From positions 1 through 64,000 of the forward strand of contig NZ_JOEI01000023.1 of assembly GCF_000718095.1 (NCBI RefSeq): 64,000 nt of DNA, in the 5' to 3' direction. This document shows positions 15,545 through 25,557 of the stretch, piece by piece. The number at the start of each line of letters is the position of its first letter. Position 1 is the first letter of the stretch. The notes under the pieces are model-generated. The model saw only the letters and a list, made by a program, of their open reading frames with translations, was not told where the DNA came from and did no database searches. A program made the translations under genes and the position numbers. Source of the DNA: Streptomyces scopuliridis RB72 (GTDB lineage Bacteria; Actinomycetota; Actinomycetes; Streptomycetales; Streptomycetaceae).

Positions 15545-16835
15545 TCAGGGGGCGGTGGCGGGCGGCTCGGGCTCCTCGGCCGGTGACCGGTGCGCTTCGA
15601 GCGTGCCGGTGCGGGTGCGCTGGACGAACCAGTAGTAGGTGAAGCCGCCGACGGCGACGATGCCGACGAAGAGGAACGCGCCCCAGCGCAGATACCAGTG
15701 GTACGGCGGCGCCGCGTTGTACACCTCGTGGCGTGGCCAGGCCAGGTTCAGTGACATGGCCGCGCCCCACAGCACGGCGAGGACATTGACGGGCAGCCCG
15801 GATCTCCCCAGCGAGAAGTGCCCTTCGGCGGGTTTCCAGCTGCCGCGCAGCCGGCGCACCAGCATGGGCAGGGTGACCATCAGATAGGCCACATAGATCA
15901 TGATGATCGCGATGCTGGTGATCACCGAGAAGATCTGCGGCTGGTCGATATTGATCACCAGGATGCAGATGGCGACCAGCCCGATGAAGATGGCGGGCAC
16001 CACCGGGGTCCCGAACCGCGGGCTGACCCGGGCCACCAGCGAGGACGCGGGCAGACAGTTGTCACGCGCCATCGCGAACGCCAGCCGGATACCGGCCGCG
16101 TGCACCGCGAGCGCGCACACGGTGATGGCGACGACCACACACCACAGCACGCTCTGGCCGACGGCCGAGCCGAGCGTGGAGAGCACCACGTACTGGAGTC
16201 CGTCCACGGACAGCGCCTTGTTGTGCAGATCGGGCACGGAGAGCAGCGCGAACAGCAGGATGAACCCGCCGATGAGGAAGGACGCGATGAGGGCCCGCAG
16301 GATCGCACGCGGCGCGTTGCGCCGGGGGTTGAGCGATTCCTCGCCCAGCGAGGACGCCGTATCGAACCCGTACATCACATACGCGGAGGCGAGCGACGCG
16401 GTCAGAAAGGCCCCGACGTAGCCGAGCGGCTGACCGGCGCCGAAGCCGTCGGTCGTGACGATCGCGCCGGGGCCGCGCGTGATGTGCGCGGCCAGCAGCC
16501 CGATCGATCGGATAGCCGGCGGCCAGCTCACAGAAGCAGAGGGCCACCATCAGCTGGCCGAGGAACACCATCGGCCACGACCACCAGTAGCCTGGCCCGG
16601 CGAACTTGACCCCGAAGTAGAAGAGCTGGAAGGTGCCCGTCAGGATCGAGATGTAGCTGATCCCGGCGGCGAAGGTCTGGAAGTTGCCGAGGGTGCGCTT
16701 CAGTTCGGGCTTGTAGCCGAACGCCTTGAGGGAATCGTCGTCGTCCTCGCTCTGGATGTCATGGGCGCTACGGGTATCGGGTGCGGGCTCCGGACCCGAC
16801 GGTGCGTGTCCGGGGCCCGGAGTCACTCGAACCAT
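15545..16835 (-). pseudogene. APC-family permease with internal deletion and frameshift
   Basis: The N-terminal part (from 16835/16826) reads a typical APC transporter: GYKPELKRTLGNFQTFAAGI, SYISILTGTFQLFYFGVKFA, then QLMVALCFCELAAGYPI. There it breaks at about 16500-16512, inside GATCGATC, and the C-terminal part resumes in another frame with SIGLLAAHITRGPGAIVTTD, then ASAYVMYGFDTASSLGEESL and the remaining helices to LEAHRSPAEEPEP. About 110-120 residues (roughly helices 3-5) are missing, and the frame also changes. GTGA at 16823-16826 overlaps the betB stop, so it was coupled to betB. The 3' half alone has an ATG at 16531 but would not make a whole transporter. A choline or amino acid uptake role is inferred from context. 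Confidence 0.75.
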
Positions 16836-18292
16836 CCCAGGGGCCGCGGTGAGAGATTGCGCCACACATGTTTCGCCTCCTGGTACTCGGCCAGTCCGGC
16901 GGGACCCAGCTCGCGGCCGAAGCCGGACTGCTTCATCCCGCCCCATTCCGCCTGCGGCACATACGGCTGGAAGTCATTGATCCATACGGTGCCGGCGCGC
17001 AGCCGGGAGGCCACCCGCTGCGCACGGCCCACGTCCTGCGACCAGACAGCCCCGGTGAGCCCGTAGATCGTGTCATTGGCGAGCGCGATCGCCTCCGTCT
17101 CGTCGCGGAACCGCTCGACCGTGAGGACCGGCCCGAACGACTCGTCGCGCACCACGGACATCCCCGGTGTGCACTCGTCCAGCACGGTCGGCAGATAGTA
17201 GAACCCGTCACGCAGCGCCGGGTCGTCCGGCCGCGCGCCCCCGCAGCGCAGCACCGCGCCCTCGGCCAGCCCCGCCGCCACGTACGCCTCGACCTTGGCG
17301 CGGTGCGCGGCGGAGATCAGCGGTCCGGTACGGGCGTTCTCGTCGAACGGTCCGCCCAGCGGGATTTCACGCGCGCGGGCCACCACGTCCTCCACGAACG
17401 CGTCATGCAGCTCTTCCTGGACGAGCAGCCGCGCCCCGGCCGAACAGACCTGTCCCGAATGCAGGAACACCGCGGTCAGCGCGTAGTCGACGGCCGCCTC
17501 GTAATCGGCGTCGGCGAAGACAATATTGGGGTTCTTGCCGCCCAGCTCCAGGGCGATCTTCTTCACGGTCGGTGCCGCGGCGGCCATGATGCGCCGGCCG
17601 GTGACCAGACCGCCGGTGAACGACACCATGTCGACCCGCGGGTCCTCGCTGAGCGGCGCGCCCGCGATCGGTCCCGCGCCCAGGACGAGATTGGCGGCCC
17701 CGGCGGGCAGCCCGGCCTCGGTCAGCAGACTCATCAGCATGATGGCGGTGTGCGGGGTCAGTTCGCTGGGCTTGAGGACGAAGGTGTTGCCCGCGCCGAG
17801 CGCCGGGGCGACCTTCCAGGAGGTCTGGAGCAGCGGATAGTTCCACGGGGTGATCAGCGCGCACACACCGACCGGCTCATGCACCACCCGGCTGTCCACG
17901 CCGGGGTTTCCGGTGTCGACGATCCGGTCGGTGCCGCCGGCCGCCGTCAGATTGCCGAAGTAGCGGAAGCAGTTGGCGATGTCGTCCATGTCGTACGCGC
18001 TCTCGACGAGCCGCTTCCCGGTGTCCAGGGACTCGGCTCTGGCGAGTGCCGCCTTGTCGCGCTCCAGCAGATCCGCGACGCGCAGCAGCAGCCTGCCGCG
18101 CTCGGCGGCCGGGGTGGAGGGCCAGGGACCGCTGTCGAAGGCGTCTCGGGCCGCGACGATCGCCGCGGCGGCGTCCTTCGGCCCGGCCTCGTCGACGGTC
18201 GCGACCAGCGTGCCGTCGGCGGGGCAGCGGATCTCGCGCGTCTGCCCGCTGACGGCGGCGGTCCACCTACCGCCGATGAACAGCTCCGGCAT
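16823..18292 (-). CDS. betB: betaine aldehyde dehydrogenase-like aldehyde dehydrogenase
   Basis: A 489-residue NAD(P)-dependent aldehyde dehydrogenase. ITPWNYPLLQTSWKVAPALG and LKPSELTP form the coenzyme site, ELGGKNPNIVFADADYE carries the general base, and FLHSGQVCSAGARLLVQ the catalytic cysteine. The C-terminal MKQSGFGRELGPAGLAEYQE, TKH-like (AKHVWRN) is typical of BetB/GbsA enzymes. ATG at 18292 has GGAGGAG five bases before it; a frame extending to 18358 has no such site. It overlaps the permease relic downstream, and choline oxidase follows further on. It would complete choline to glycine betaine conversion; the exact aldehyde is inferred from neighbours. Confidence 0.85.
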   Translation of the reverse strand: MPELFIGGRWTAAVSGQTREIRCPADGTLVATVDEAGPKDAAAAIVAARDAFDSGPWPSTPAAERGRLLLRVADLLERDKAALARAESLDTGKRLVESAYDMDDIANCFRYFGNLTAAGGTDRIVDTGNPGVDSRVVHEPVGVCALITPWNYPLLQTSWKVAPALGAGNTFVLKPSELTPHTAIMLMSLLTEAGLPAGAANLVLGAGPIAGAPLSEDPRVDMVSFTGGLVTGRRIMAAAAPTVKKIALELGGKNPNIVFADADYEAAVDYALTAVFLHSGQVCSAGARLLVQEELHDAFVEDVVARAREIPLGGPFDENARTGPLISAAHRAKVEAYVAAGLAEGAVLRCGGARPDDPALRDGFYYLPTVLDECTPGMSVVRDESFGPVLTVERFRDETEAIALANDTIYGLTGAVWSQDVGRAQRVASRLRAGTVWINDFQPYVPQAEWGGMKQSGFGRELGPAGLAEYQEAKHVWRNLSPRPLGWFE

Positions 18293-18483
18293 GAAGGCTC
18301 CTCCGGTCGCGATCGGGGCACCCGGCGGAGTGCGGCCCGTCGCAGGGCCATGCGCCATGGTGCTCTGTGAACCGACAGTAAGGAGCGAGGAGCGGGTTCG
18401 CAGCGCGGGAGGCGCCGAGCGAGGTCAGCCGGAGGAGCGATTCATCGTATGTACGTTCGCACGCGCGGCTGCGGCAGCGGCCG

Positions 18484-19737
18484 TCACCTCCGCTGCCACG
18501 CGTCGAGTTCCCGTACCCGCGCGAGCGCGGCCGGCCGCTGCGGTACGGGGAGTACGGAGGCGAGCGCCCGCCACACCGGAAGGTCGTCCTCGCCCCAGGG
18601 GCTGTACGCCCAGTCGGCCAGCAGTCCCGGATCGCCCCGGGCGATCAGCGCGGCCCGCAGCTGGTCCGCGAGTCGTCGGCGCAGCCGTACCACCGTCGGT
18701 GCCCGCGAGGCGGGCAGCAGCGGCCCGGCGTACGCGCTCATCGCGGAGGTCACGGCGCCGGAGGCCAGCCGCCGGGTCACCGTGTCGTAGTCCGACTCGA
18801 CGGGCGCGGCCAGCCGGTAGGGCCGCGAACGCAGCAGCCCGGGGCCGAGCAGCCCGCGCAGCCGGGAGAGTTCCGCGCGGAGCGTGACCGGCGTGACCGA
18901 CTCGTCCTCGTACAGCTCGACGAGCAGCTCGTCCCCCGCGATGCCCTCGGGGCGGCGCGCGAGCAGCGTCAGGATCTCGCTGTGCCGGGGGCTCAGCCGC
19001 AGCTTCCGGCCGGCCGCCACCAGCAGCGCCTCGTCCCGTCCCAGCGCCGTCAGCCGGACGGCCCCGGCGTCGGGCGGCGGCGCGAACAGGGCGAGCTGTG
19101 ACTCGGCGGCCCGCGCGACCGCCCCCACGAAGGCCAGACTGTGCGGATGGGCCAGCCGGTCACCACCGGTGATGTCGACGGCGCCCAGCAGCCGTCCGCT
19201 GACCGGATCGTGGACGGGCGCCGCCGCGCAGGTCCACGGGTGCACGGGCCGCTGGAAGTGCTCGGCCGCGAAGACCTGTACGGGCCGGTCCACGGCGATC
19301 GCGGTGCCCGGGGCGTTCGTGCCGGTCACGGCCTCCGACCAGCGGGCGCCCGGCACGAAGTTCATCCGGCCCGCGAGCAGCCGGGTCGCCCGGTGCCCCT
19401 CGACCCAGAGCAGTCGGCCGTGCGCGTCGCACACCGCCATCAGATGCTCGCCGTCCATGGCGTACGCGCCCATCAGTTCACGGAAGAGCGGCATCACGCG
19501 GGCCAGCGGATGGGCGTCCCGGTACGCGGCGAGCTCGTCGTCGGACAGCTCCACCCGCGCCGTGCCCTCCGGGCTGACTCGGGCACGCGCGGACCGCCGC
19601 CAGGAGGCCGCCACCACTGAGCGCACCGGGTGCTCGACCCGCCCCGCGGTCGCGTACGACTCGTACGCGCGGCGCAGCGCCCCTCGGCGCTTCACCGGGT
19701 CGGCGCCCGCTTCCAGAGCCACCCAGGTGTCGGTCAA
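18484..19737 (-). CDS. GAF-domain transcriptional regulator
   Basis: A 417-residue regulator. The N-terminal part (residues 20-60, with HPVRSVVAASWRRSARARVS) and GAF domain (about 80-200: MAVCDAHGRLLWVEGHRATR, FVPGARWSEAVTGTNAPGTA, RPVQVFAAEHFQRPVHPWTC, AAPVHDPVSGRLLGAVDITG) resemble AcoR-type activators. The C-terminal part has a winged-helix-like block (LRLSPRHSEILTLLARRPEG, VTPVTLRAELSRLRGLLGP) instead of a sigma-54 ATPase domain. Such GAF regulators commonly sit beside acetaldehyde dehydrogenase genes in Streptomyces and respond to alcohols or aldehydes. It is upstream of the betB-codA-aldh genes on the same strand, 191 bp from betB. Target genes are inferred. Confidence 0.8.
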   Translation of the reverse strand: MTDTWVALEAGADPVKRRGALRRAYESYATAGRVEHPVRSVVAASWRRSARARVSPEGTARVELSDDELAAYRDAHPLARVMPLFRELMGAYAMDGEHLMAVCDAHGRLLWVEGHRATRLLAGRMNFVPGARWSEAVTGTNAPGTAIAVDRPVQVFAAEHFQRPVHPWTCAAAPVHDPVSGRLLGAVDITGGDRLAHPHSLAFVGAVARAAESQLALFAPPPDAGAVRLTALGRDEALLVAAGRKLRLSPRHSEILTLLARRPEGIAGDELLVELYEDESVTPVTLRAELSRLRGLLGPGLLRSRPYRLAAPVESDYDTVTRRLASGAVTSAMSAYAGPLLPASRAPTVVRLRRRLADQLRAALIARGDPGLLADWAYSPWGEDDLPVWRALASVLPVPQRPAALARVRELDAWQRR

Positions 19738-19837
19738 CGCGGCCTCCCCGGTCGGGCGTCACCGGACGTGACCATCGTCGCCCCGGCGGCCCGGCCGGGC
19801 AAGCGTCCTGCCGGGCAACCGCGCCGTACGGACCACC

Positions 19838-21241
19838 TCACTCCTCGGCGAGCGCGTCCTCGGCGAGCGCGTCCGCCAGGGCCGCCGCGGGATCGGGGCC
19901 GCCCGGACCGGCGGGCGTCCAACGCCCGCGCTCCTTGCGGTACGGCCACCAGCGCCCGTCGTGTCCGTACCGCAACTGCACCGACGCCTCGGCCACGGTC
20001 CAGCGCCCGCCGCCGCCCGCCCGCAGCCGGGGCCGGTCCCCGTCCTCCCAGGCAGCGTCGAGCACCGCCGCGGCCCGCGCGAGGGCCTCGGGCTCGGGAG
20101 TCCAGGTGTCCTCCAGTACGGCGAGCGCCGGCGCGCCGCCGTACCGCCAGGCGCGTACCGCGAGGTCCAGCTCGGCCGGCCGCCGGCCGGAACCCGAGGC
20201 GAGGCGCGCCACCAGTCGCCGGTCGGATGTCGTGGCGGCCAGCCGTACCGCATCCTGTCCGGGTGTCAACTCCGGTTCCTCCGGCTGCTGTTCATGGCCG
20301 GGCAGCAGCGCTTCCGACAGCAGCCGCAGCGCCCGCGCCGCCGCGTCGGCGGCGAGGAACTCCAGGGCGTCCGCCTCGATCCCGGCCGGCGGCGCGGCCT
20401 CCGTGTCCAGGGCCGGCGGCTGTCCCGGCTCCGGCGGCAGTGGCGGGGGAGCGGGCAGCGGGGGCAGCAGGTCGCGCGCCGCGAAGGCGGCCACGGCCGG
20501 TACGCCCGCCGCCTCGTCGCCCCGGGCGTCGTCGTCGCGCGTACCGTCCCCGGGCTCCTCCTTCGTACGGGCGGCGCGCGCGACACTGCGTACCTGGAGC
20601 TCGTCGAGCAGCCGGCGCTCGCTCCTGCCCCGCATCAGCAGCAGGACGAACGGATCCTGGTCCAGCAGCCTGGCCATCTGATAGCAGAGCGCGGCGGAGT
20701 GCGGGCAATGGTCCCAGGCCTCGCAGCCGCACTCCGGCTCCAGGTCGCCTATGCCGGGGAGGAGTTCGACCCCGGCGCCCGCGGCGTCCTCCACCAGATG
20801 CGGAGGCATCTCCCGGTCGAGCAGCGCCGCGATATGGCCCGCCCGGTCGACCGCCATGTCCAGAAAGCGGTCCCACTCCTCCTCGCTCAGCTGCTGCAGC
20901 AGCACATCGCTGCGCTGGGCGGTGCCGTCCCGGTCCTGGACGACCGCCGTGATCCGTCCCGGCCGTACGGACACGGCGCCGACGGCGCCCTCGCGGGCCT
21001 GTCTGCGCCCCCTCTTCAGCTGCTGGCCGTCGAGCGCGGTGTCCTCCAGCGCCTTCAGCCACGCCTGGCCCCACCAGGTCTGCGCGAAGGCCCGGCCCCG
21101 GGCGGGCGCCAGGGCGGCGAAGGTGCGCTCGTCGCCGTCCCGCGAGCCGCCCACGGGGCTGTCCACCGCGCTGTCCAGTGCGCCCTCCACCGCGCCGTCC
21201 ATCGGACCGTCCTCGGAACCGCCGTCGTACGTACCGTTCAT
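19838..21241 (-). CDS. SWIM zinc-finger protein
   Basis: A 467-residue protein with the SWIM signature ECGCEAWDHCPHSAALCYQM (CxC...CxH, about residue 165-180). An acidic/proline-rich linker follows (PPLPAPPPLPPEPG), and the C-terminal region repeats Trp-rich segments. The first 40 residues are rich in Asp, Gly and Ser and include near-repeats (MDGAVEGALDSAVDSPV). SWIM proteins are linked to DNA and often accompany Swi2/Snf2 helicases. Its ATG overlaps the helicase stop (ATGA at 21238-21241), so the two genes are coupled and their products very likely act together. Confidence 0.88.
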   Translation of the reverse strand: MNGTYDGGSEDGPMDGAVEGALDSAVDSPVGGSRDGDERTFAALAPARGRAFAQTWWGQAWLKALEDTALDGQQLKRGRRQAREGAVGAVSVRPGRITAVVQDRDGTAQRSDVLLQQLSEEEWDRFLDMAVDRAGHIAALLDREMPPHLVEDAAGAGVELLPGIGDLEPECGCEAWDHCPHSAALCYQMARLLDQDPFVLLLMRGRSERRLLDELQVRSVARAARTKEEPGDGTRDDDARGDEAAGVPAVAAFAARDLLPPLPAPPPLPPEPGQPPALDTEAAPPAGIEADALEFLAADAAARALRLLSEALLPGHEQQPEEPELTPGQDAVRLAATTSDRRLVARLASGSGRRPAELDLAVRAWRYGGAPALAVLEDTWTPEPEALARAAAVLDAAWEDGDRPRLRAGGGGRWTVAEASVQLRYGHDGRWWPYRKERGRWTPAGPGGPDPAAALADALAEDALAEE

Positions 21242-24200
21242 CGGGCGCTCCCTCGCAGCTCCACCAGATCCGCCAGCTCGGCGTCGGTCAGTTCCGTCAG
21301 AGCCGCCTCGCCGGAGCCCAGTACGGCGTCGGCCAGCCCCTGTTTACGCGCCAGCATCTCGGCGATCCGGTCCTCGATCGTGCCTTCGGTGATCATCCGG
21401 TGCACCTGTACGGGCCGGAGCTGCCCGATGCGGTAGGCGCGGTCCGTCGCCTGCGCCTCGACGGCGGGGTTCCACCAGCGGTCGAAGTGCACGACATGCT
21501 CGGCGCGGGTCAGATTGAGCCCGGTGCCCGCCGCCTTGAGCGACAGCAGGAAGACCGGCACCTCACCGTTCTGGAAGCGGTCCACCATCGCCTCGCGCTC
21601 GGCGATCGGCGTACCGCCGTGCAGAAACTGGGTCGGCACGCCGCGCTCCGCCAGATGCCGCTCCAGCAGCCGCGCCATCTGTACGTACTGGGTGAAGACC
21701 AGCACGCTCGCGTCCTCCGCGAGGATCGTGTCGAGCAGTTCGTCCAGCAGCTCCAGCTTCCCGGAGCGGTCGGTGAGCCGGGGTCGCTCCTCCTTCAGAT
21801 ACTGCGCCGGGTGATTGCAGATCTGCTTGAGCGCGGTCAGCAGTTTGACGACGAGCCCGCGGCGTTCCATGCCGTCCGCCTCCGCGATCGCGGCGAGCGT
21901 CTCCCGTACCACCGCTTCGTACAGCCCTGCCTGTTCCTTGGTGAGGGAGACGGCGCGGTCGGTCTCGGTCTTGGGCGGCAGTTCGGGCGCGATCCCCGGA
22001 TCGGACTTCCGACGGCGCAGCAGGAACGGGCGGACCAGCGCGGCGAGGCGTTCGGCCGCCGCCGGGTCGTTACCGCTCTCGACGGACTCCGCGTAGCGGG
22101 TACGGAACGTGCCGAGGCGGCCGAGCAGCCCCGGCGTCGTCCAGTCGAGGATCGCCCACAGCTCGGAGAGGTTGTTCTCCACGGGGGTGCCGGAGAGGGC
22201 GACCCGCGCCTTGGCTCCGATGGTGCGCAGCTGCCGGGCGGTGGCGGAGTACGGGTTCTTGACGTGCTGCGCCTCGTCGGCCACGACCATGCCCCAGTCC
22301 GTCCCGCCGAGTCTCGCCGCGTCCAGCCGCATCGTGCCGTAGGTCGTGAGGACGAACGCGCCGTCCCCCAGGCCCTCCAGGCTGCGTGAGGCACCGTGGA
22401 AGCGGCGCACCGGTGTGCCGGGGCCGAACCGTTCGATCTCGCGCTGCCAGTTACCCATCAGGGAGGCCGGGCAGACGACCAGGGTCGGGCCCGCCGCCGA
22501 CGGGTCGGTCTGCCGGTGCAGATGGAGCGCGATCAGGGTGATCGTCTTGCCGAGCCCCATGTCGTCGGCGAGACAGCCGCCGAGTCCGAGCGAGGTCATG
22601 CGGTGCAGCCAGTTGAGCCCGCGGAGCTGGTAGTCACGGAGCGTCGCGGCGAGCGCGGCCGGCTGTCCGATCTCCTGTTCCGCGCGCTCCGGATCGGCGA
22701 GCCGGTCGCGCAGGGTGGCGAGCCAGCCCGTCGCCCGTACCTCGACCCGGCGGCCCTCGACCTCGGTGGAGCCGGTCAGTACGGCTTCGAGCGCGTCGAC
22801 CGGACTGACCTTGCGGTCCTGGCTCTCGCGGGCGCGCCGGGCCTCCGCCGGGTCGATCAGGACCCACTGGTCACGCAGCCGGACGACGGGACGGCTGGCC
22901 TCGGCGAGCCGGTCCAGCTCGGCGCGGGAGAGCCGCTGATCGCCCAGCGCGAAGTACCAGTTGAACGAGAGGAGGGCATCGGCCGACAGGAAGGCGGGCA
23001 GATCCGTCTCCCGCCGGGGAGATCCGCCGGTTTCGGCTGTGCCGGACTCGGACTCTTCGCCTGCCGGGCCGATGACCGCGCGGGCCGTCAGCGTGCGCGC
23101 CAGCTCTCTGGGCCAGTGCACCTGGACGCCGGTCGCGGCGAGTGCCACGGCCGCCTCGCCCAGCAGTTCGGTGACCTCTTCGTCCGCCAGCTCGATGGCG
23201 TCCGGCACGGCGGCCGAGAGCAGCGGGGTGAGCGACGGCCAGGCGCGGGCGGCGCGGCGCAGCGCGAGCAGGGCGTCCATCCGGGCGCGCGGGCCGAAGA
23301 CCGCCGCCGAACCCGACCACACGTCGGTGGCGTCGGAGACCACCGAGGGGTCGCTGACGCTGTGCATCTGGAGGACGGCGCGGAAGACGGACCCCGGCGT
23401 GCCCGACGCGTCGGCCAGGCCCGGCAGCTCGACGCGCAGCGAGAGCCGTACGCCCGCGTCATGCCCCGCCGCCACATCCGTGGCCCAGTCACGCAGTTCG
23501 GGAAAGCGCCGGGGCGCAGTGGCCGCGAAGGCGGGCCCCGCCGCGACGAGCGTGGCGGCCGGCGTGCGCGGCAGCCCGTCGACGACCGCGTCGAGGAACG
23601 CTCTCAACAGCCTCTCGGGCCAGGGGAGAAGGACCGTATCGGTCCGGTCGGCGGCCGGGTCCGCAGCGGCGCCGAGCGGTACGGCGTGCGCGCTGGGCGG
23701 CATGGAGGCGGCCAGCGCGCGGATCCGCTCCAGATCCTCGGCGGCCAGCGGTCCGGCCCGCCACGCGTCGTGATCCGTACCGGTCAGGCCGGGCAACAGC
23801 CGCCCACGGGCGGCGAGTTGCAGGGCCAGGAGCGCCGCCGCACCCCAGAAGGCCGCCGACGGCGACGCGTTCGCCGAGGCGCGAGCCCTGGTCAGCGCGG
23901 GGAGAGCGGCGGATACGGGAGTCAACAGCGCCCTGACCGTGAGAGGGTGGCCCTCGGTGTCGACGACGGCCAGTTCCTCCAGGGAGCCCGGTGCGGACGG
24001 CGGCTCCGCGCCGTCGGGTTGCCAGAACGCGATCCGCCCGGTGCGAGCCGGATCCGCGGGGAGAAAGACGGTGGAACAGTGGGCGAGTTCGGCGGTCCGG
24101 GAGAGCGTTGCCGCGGGGAGCCTGTGCACAGCGAAGACGCATTCCTCAAGTTTGACTAATGCGGGTCGGAGCCGCCGAGGGTACCCCACCGCGAAGCCAC

Positions 24201-24270
24201 GCGGGGACGGCGCCGCGGTGACCTGACTCACTCCCGCGACACCCCTGGGTGTAGCCAGCACCACCTCCAC
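21238..24270 (-). CDS. SNF2-family DEAD/DEAH helicase
   Basis: About 1010 residues. The N-terminal ~500 residues are the actinobacterial SNF2-associated region. The ATPase core has motif I DDMGLGKTITLIALHL, motif II as VVADEAQHVKN, motif III LSGTPVENNLSELWAI, and the C-lobe VFTQYVQMARLLERHLAERG, FLHGGTPIAEREAMVDRFQN, SLKAAGTGLNLTRAEHVVHF, DRAYRIGQLRPVQVHRM. It is likely a DNA translocase remodelling nucleoprotein; no nuclease domain is visible. The start is uncertain: GTG at 24270 is the longest, with other GTG codons within 40 codons and no clear ribosome site. The downstream SWIM gene overlaps it by 4 nt. Confidence 0.88.
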   Translation of the reverse strand: MEVVLATPRGVAGVSQVTAAPSPRGFAVGYPRRLRPALVKLEECVFAVHRLPAATLSRTAELAHCSTVFLPADPARTGRIAFWQPDGAEPPSAPGSLEELAVVDTEGHPLTVRALLTPVSAALPALTRARASANASPSAAFWGAAALLALQLAARGRLLPGLTGTDHDAWRAGPLAAEDLERIRALAASMPPSAHAVPLGAAADPAADRTDTVLLPWPERLLRAFLDAVVDGLPRTPAATLVAAGPAFAATAPRRFPELRDWATDVAAGHDAGVRLSLRVELPGLADASGTPGSVFRAVLQMHSVSDPSVVSDATDVWSGSAAVFGPRARMDALLALRRAARAWPSLTPLLSAAVPDAIELADEEVTELLGEAAVALAATGVQVHWPRELARTLTARAVIGPAGEESESGTAETGGSPRRETDLPAFLSADALLSFNWYFALGDQRLSRAELDRLAEASRPVVRLRDQWVLIDPAEARRARESQDRKVSPVDALEAVLTGSTEVEGRRVEVRATGWLATLRDRLADPERAEQEIGQPAALAATLRDYQLRGLNWLHRMTSLGLGGCLADDMGLGKTITLIALHLHRQTDPSAAGPTLVVCPASLMGNWQREIERFGPGTPVRRFHGASRSLEGLGDGAFVLTTYGTMRLDAARLGGTDWGMVVADEAQHVKNPYSATARQLRTIGAKARVALSGTPVENNLSELWAILDWTTPGLLGRLGTFRTRYAESVESGNDPAAAERLAALVRPFLLRRRKSDPGIAPELPPKTETDRAVSLTKEQAGLYEAVVRETLAAIAEADGMERRGLVVKLLTALKQICNHPAQYLKEERPRLTDRSGKLELLDELLDTILAEDASVLVFTQYVQMARLLERHLAERGVPTQFLHGGTPIAEREAMVDRFQNGEVPVFLLSLKAAGTGLNLTRAEHVVHFDRWWNPAVEAQATDRAYRIGQLRPVQVHRMITEGTIEDRIAEMLARKQGLADAVLGSGEAALTELTDAELADLVELRGSAR

Positions 24271-24409
24271 ACCCCGGACAGCACCCGCCGTTTCCGGGTG
24301 GTGGCCTCATGGCTGCCCGGTATCACGCACCCCTACGTTTCAAGGGAGCCGACGCAGTCCGCGTGGCCCTCTCTCAGTGCCCACCTCGGCCTACAGACCG
24401 GAGACCGAC

Positions 24410-25489
24410 ATGCCCCAAGCCGCCGCCATACCCGTCGCGGAGCCCATACCCGACCCCGCAGTCGGCCGCGCCGGCGGCAGCGACTTCACCCCCCTCCTGC
24501 GTACGGTGAGGGAACAGGGTCTCCTGGAGCGCCGGGTCGCCTGGTACGCCCGGGGCATCACCGTCAACTTCCTCTTCCTGGCAGCGATCGTCGCCGGAAT
24601 GGTGCTCCTCGGCCCCTCCTGGTGGACGCTGCTTCTCGCGCCGCCGCTGGCCGTCGTATCGGCGCGCATGGCGTTCGTCGGCCACGACGCGGGACATGCC
24701 CAGATCACCTCCGACCGGGGCAGGGGCCGCTTCATCCAGCTCGTCCACGCCAATCTGATGCTCGGTATGAGCCAGGAGTGGTGGAACGACAAGCACAACC
24801 GGCACCACGCCAACCCCAACCACATCGACAAGGACCCGGACGTCGCCGCGGACATCCTCGTCTTCACCCAGCACCAGACCGCGGGCCGCACCGGACTGCG
24901 CCGCTGGCTCACCCGGCACCAGGCCTGGCTGTTCTTCCCGCTGACCACGCTGGAGGGCATCGCCCTCAAGGTGTACGGCTTCCAGGCCGTCTTCTCCCGC
25001 GGCGACGACCGGATGCCCGCCCGCCGGCGGGTGACCGAGGGAGCGCTGCTCGCCGCCCATGTCGTGGCGTATGTGACCCTGCTGCTGACCACGATGACCG
25101 TCGGCCAGGCCATCGTCTTCGCCCTGATCAACCAGATGCTCCTCGGCCTCCATCTGGGCATGGCCTTCGCGCCCAACCACAAGGGCATGGAGATGCCCGA
25201 CCCGGAGAACAGCGAGGGCTGGGGCCATCTCCGCCGTCAGGTCCTGACCTCGCGGAACGTCCGCGGCGGACTTCTGACCGACTGGTTCCTCGGTGGTCTC
25301 AACTACCAGATCGAGCACCATCTCTTCCCCAGCATGCCGCGCCCCCATCTGCGGCTCGCCCAGCCGATGGTGCGCGCCCACTGCCTCTCGCTGGGGCTCC
25401 CGTACACGGAGACCGGACTGATCGAGTCGTACCGCCAGGCACTCGGCCATATGCATGAGGTCGGCGAACCGCTGCGCGCGGGCGCATAG
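24410..25489 (+). CDS. membrane fatty acid desaturase
   Basis: A 359-residue acyl-lipid desaturase with the three histidine boxes that bind the di-iron centre: GHDAGH (about residue 95), HNRHH (about 132) and QIEHH (about 302). Hydrophobic pairs lie before box 1 (NFLFLAAIVAGMVLLGPSWW) and between boxes 2 and 3 (VVAYVTLLLTTMTVGQAIVF). The family inserts double bonds in membrane lipids and is often cold- or membrane-stress-responsive. ATG at 24410 has GGAG six bases upstream; a GTG at 24377 lacks one. Divergent from the helicase across 139 bp. A small membrane protein gene follows 68 bp later. Confidence 0.88.
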   Translation: MPQAAAIPVAEPIPDPAVGRAGGSDFTPLLRTVREQGLLERRVAWYARGITVNFLFLAAIVAGMVLLGPSWWTLLLAPPLAVVSARMAFVGHDAGHAQITSDRGRGRFIQLVHANLMLGMSQEWWNDKHNRHHANPNHIDKDPDVAADILVFTQHQTAGRTGLRRWLTRHQAWLFFPLTTLEGIALKVYGFQAVFSRGDDRMPARRRVTEGALLAAHVVAYVTLLLTTMTVGQAIVFALINQMLLGLHLGMAFAPNHKGMEMPDPENSEGWGHLRRQVLTSRNVRGGLLTDWFLGGLNYQIEHHLFPSMPRPHLRLAQPMVRAHCLSLGLPYTETGLIESYRQALGHMHEVGEPLRAGA

Positions 25490-25557
25490 TGGAACTGGCG
25501 GACGCCCGTGTGCGTTCACAGGGCAGGAAGCGGCCCGGCCGCGAAGGAGGCGTCGAG

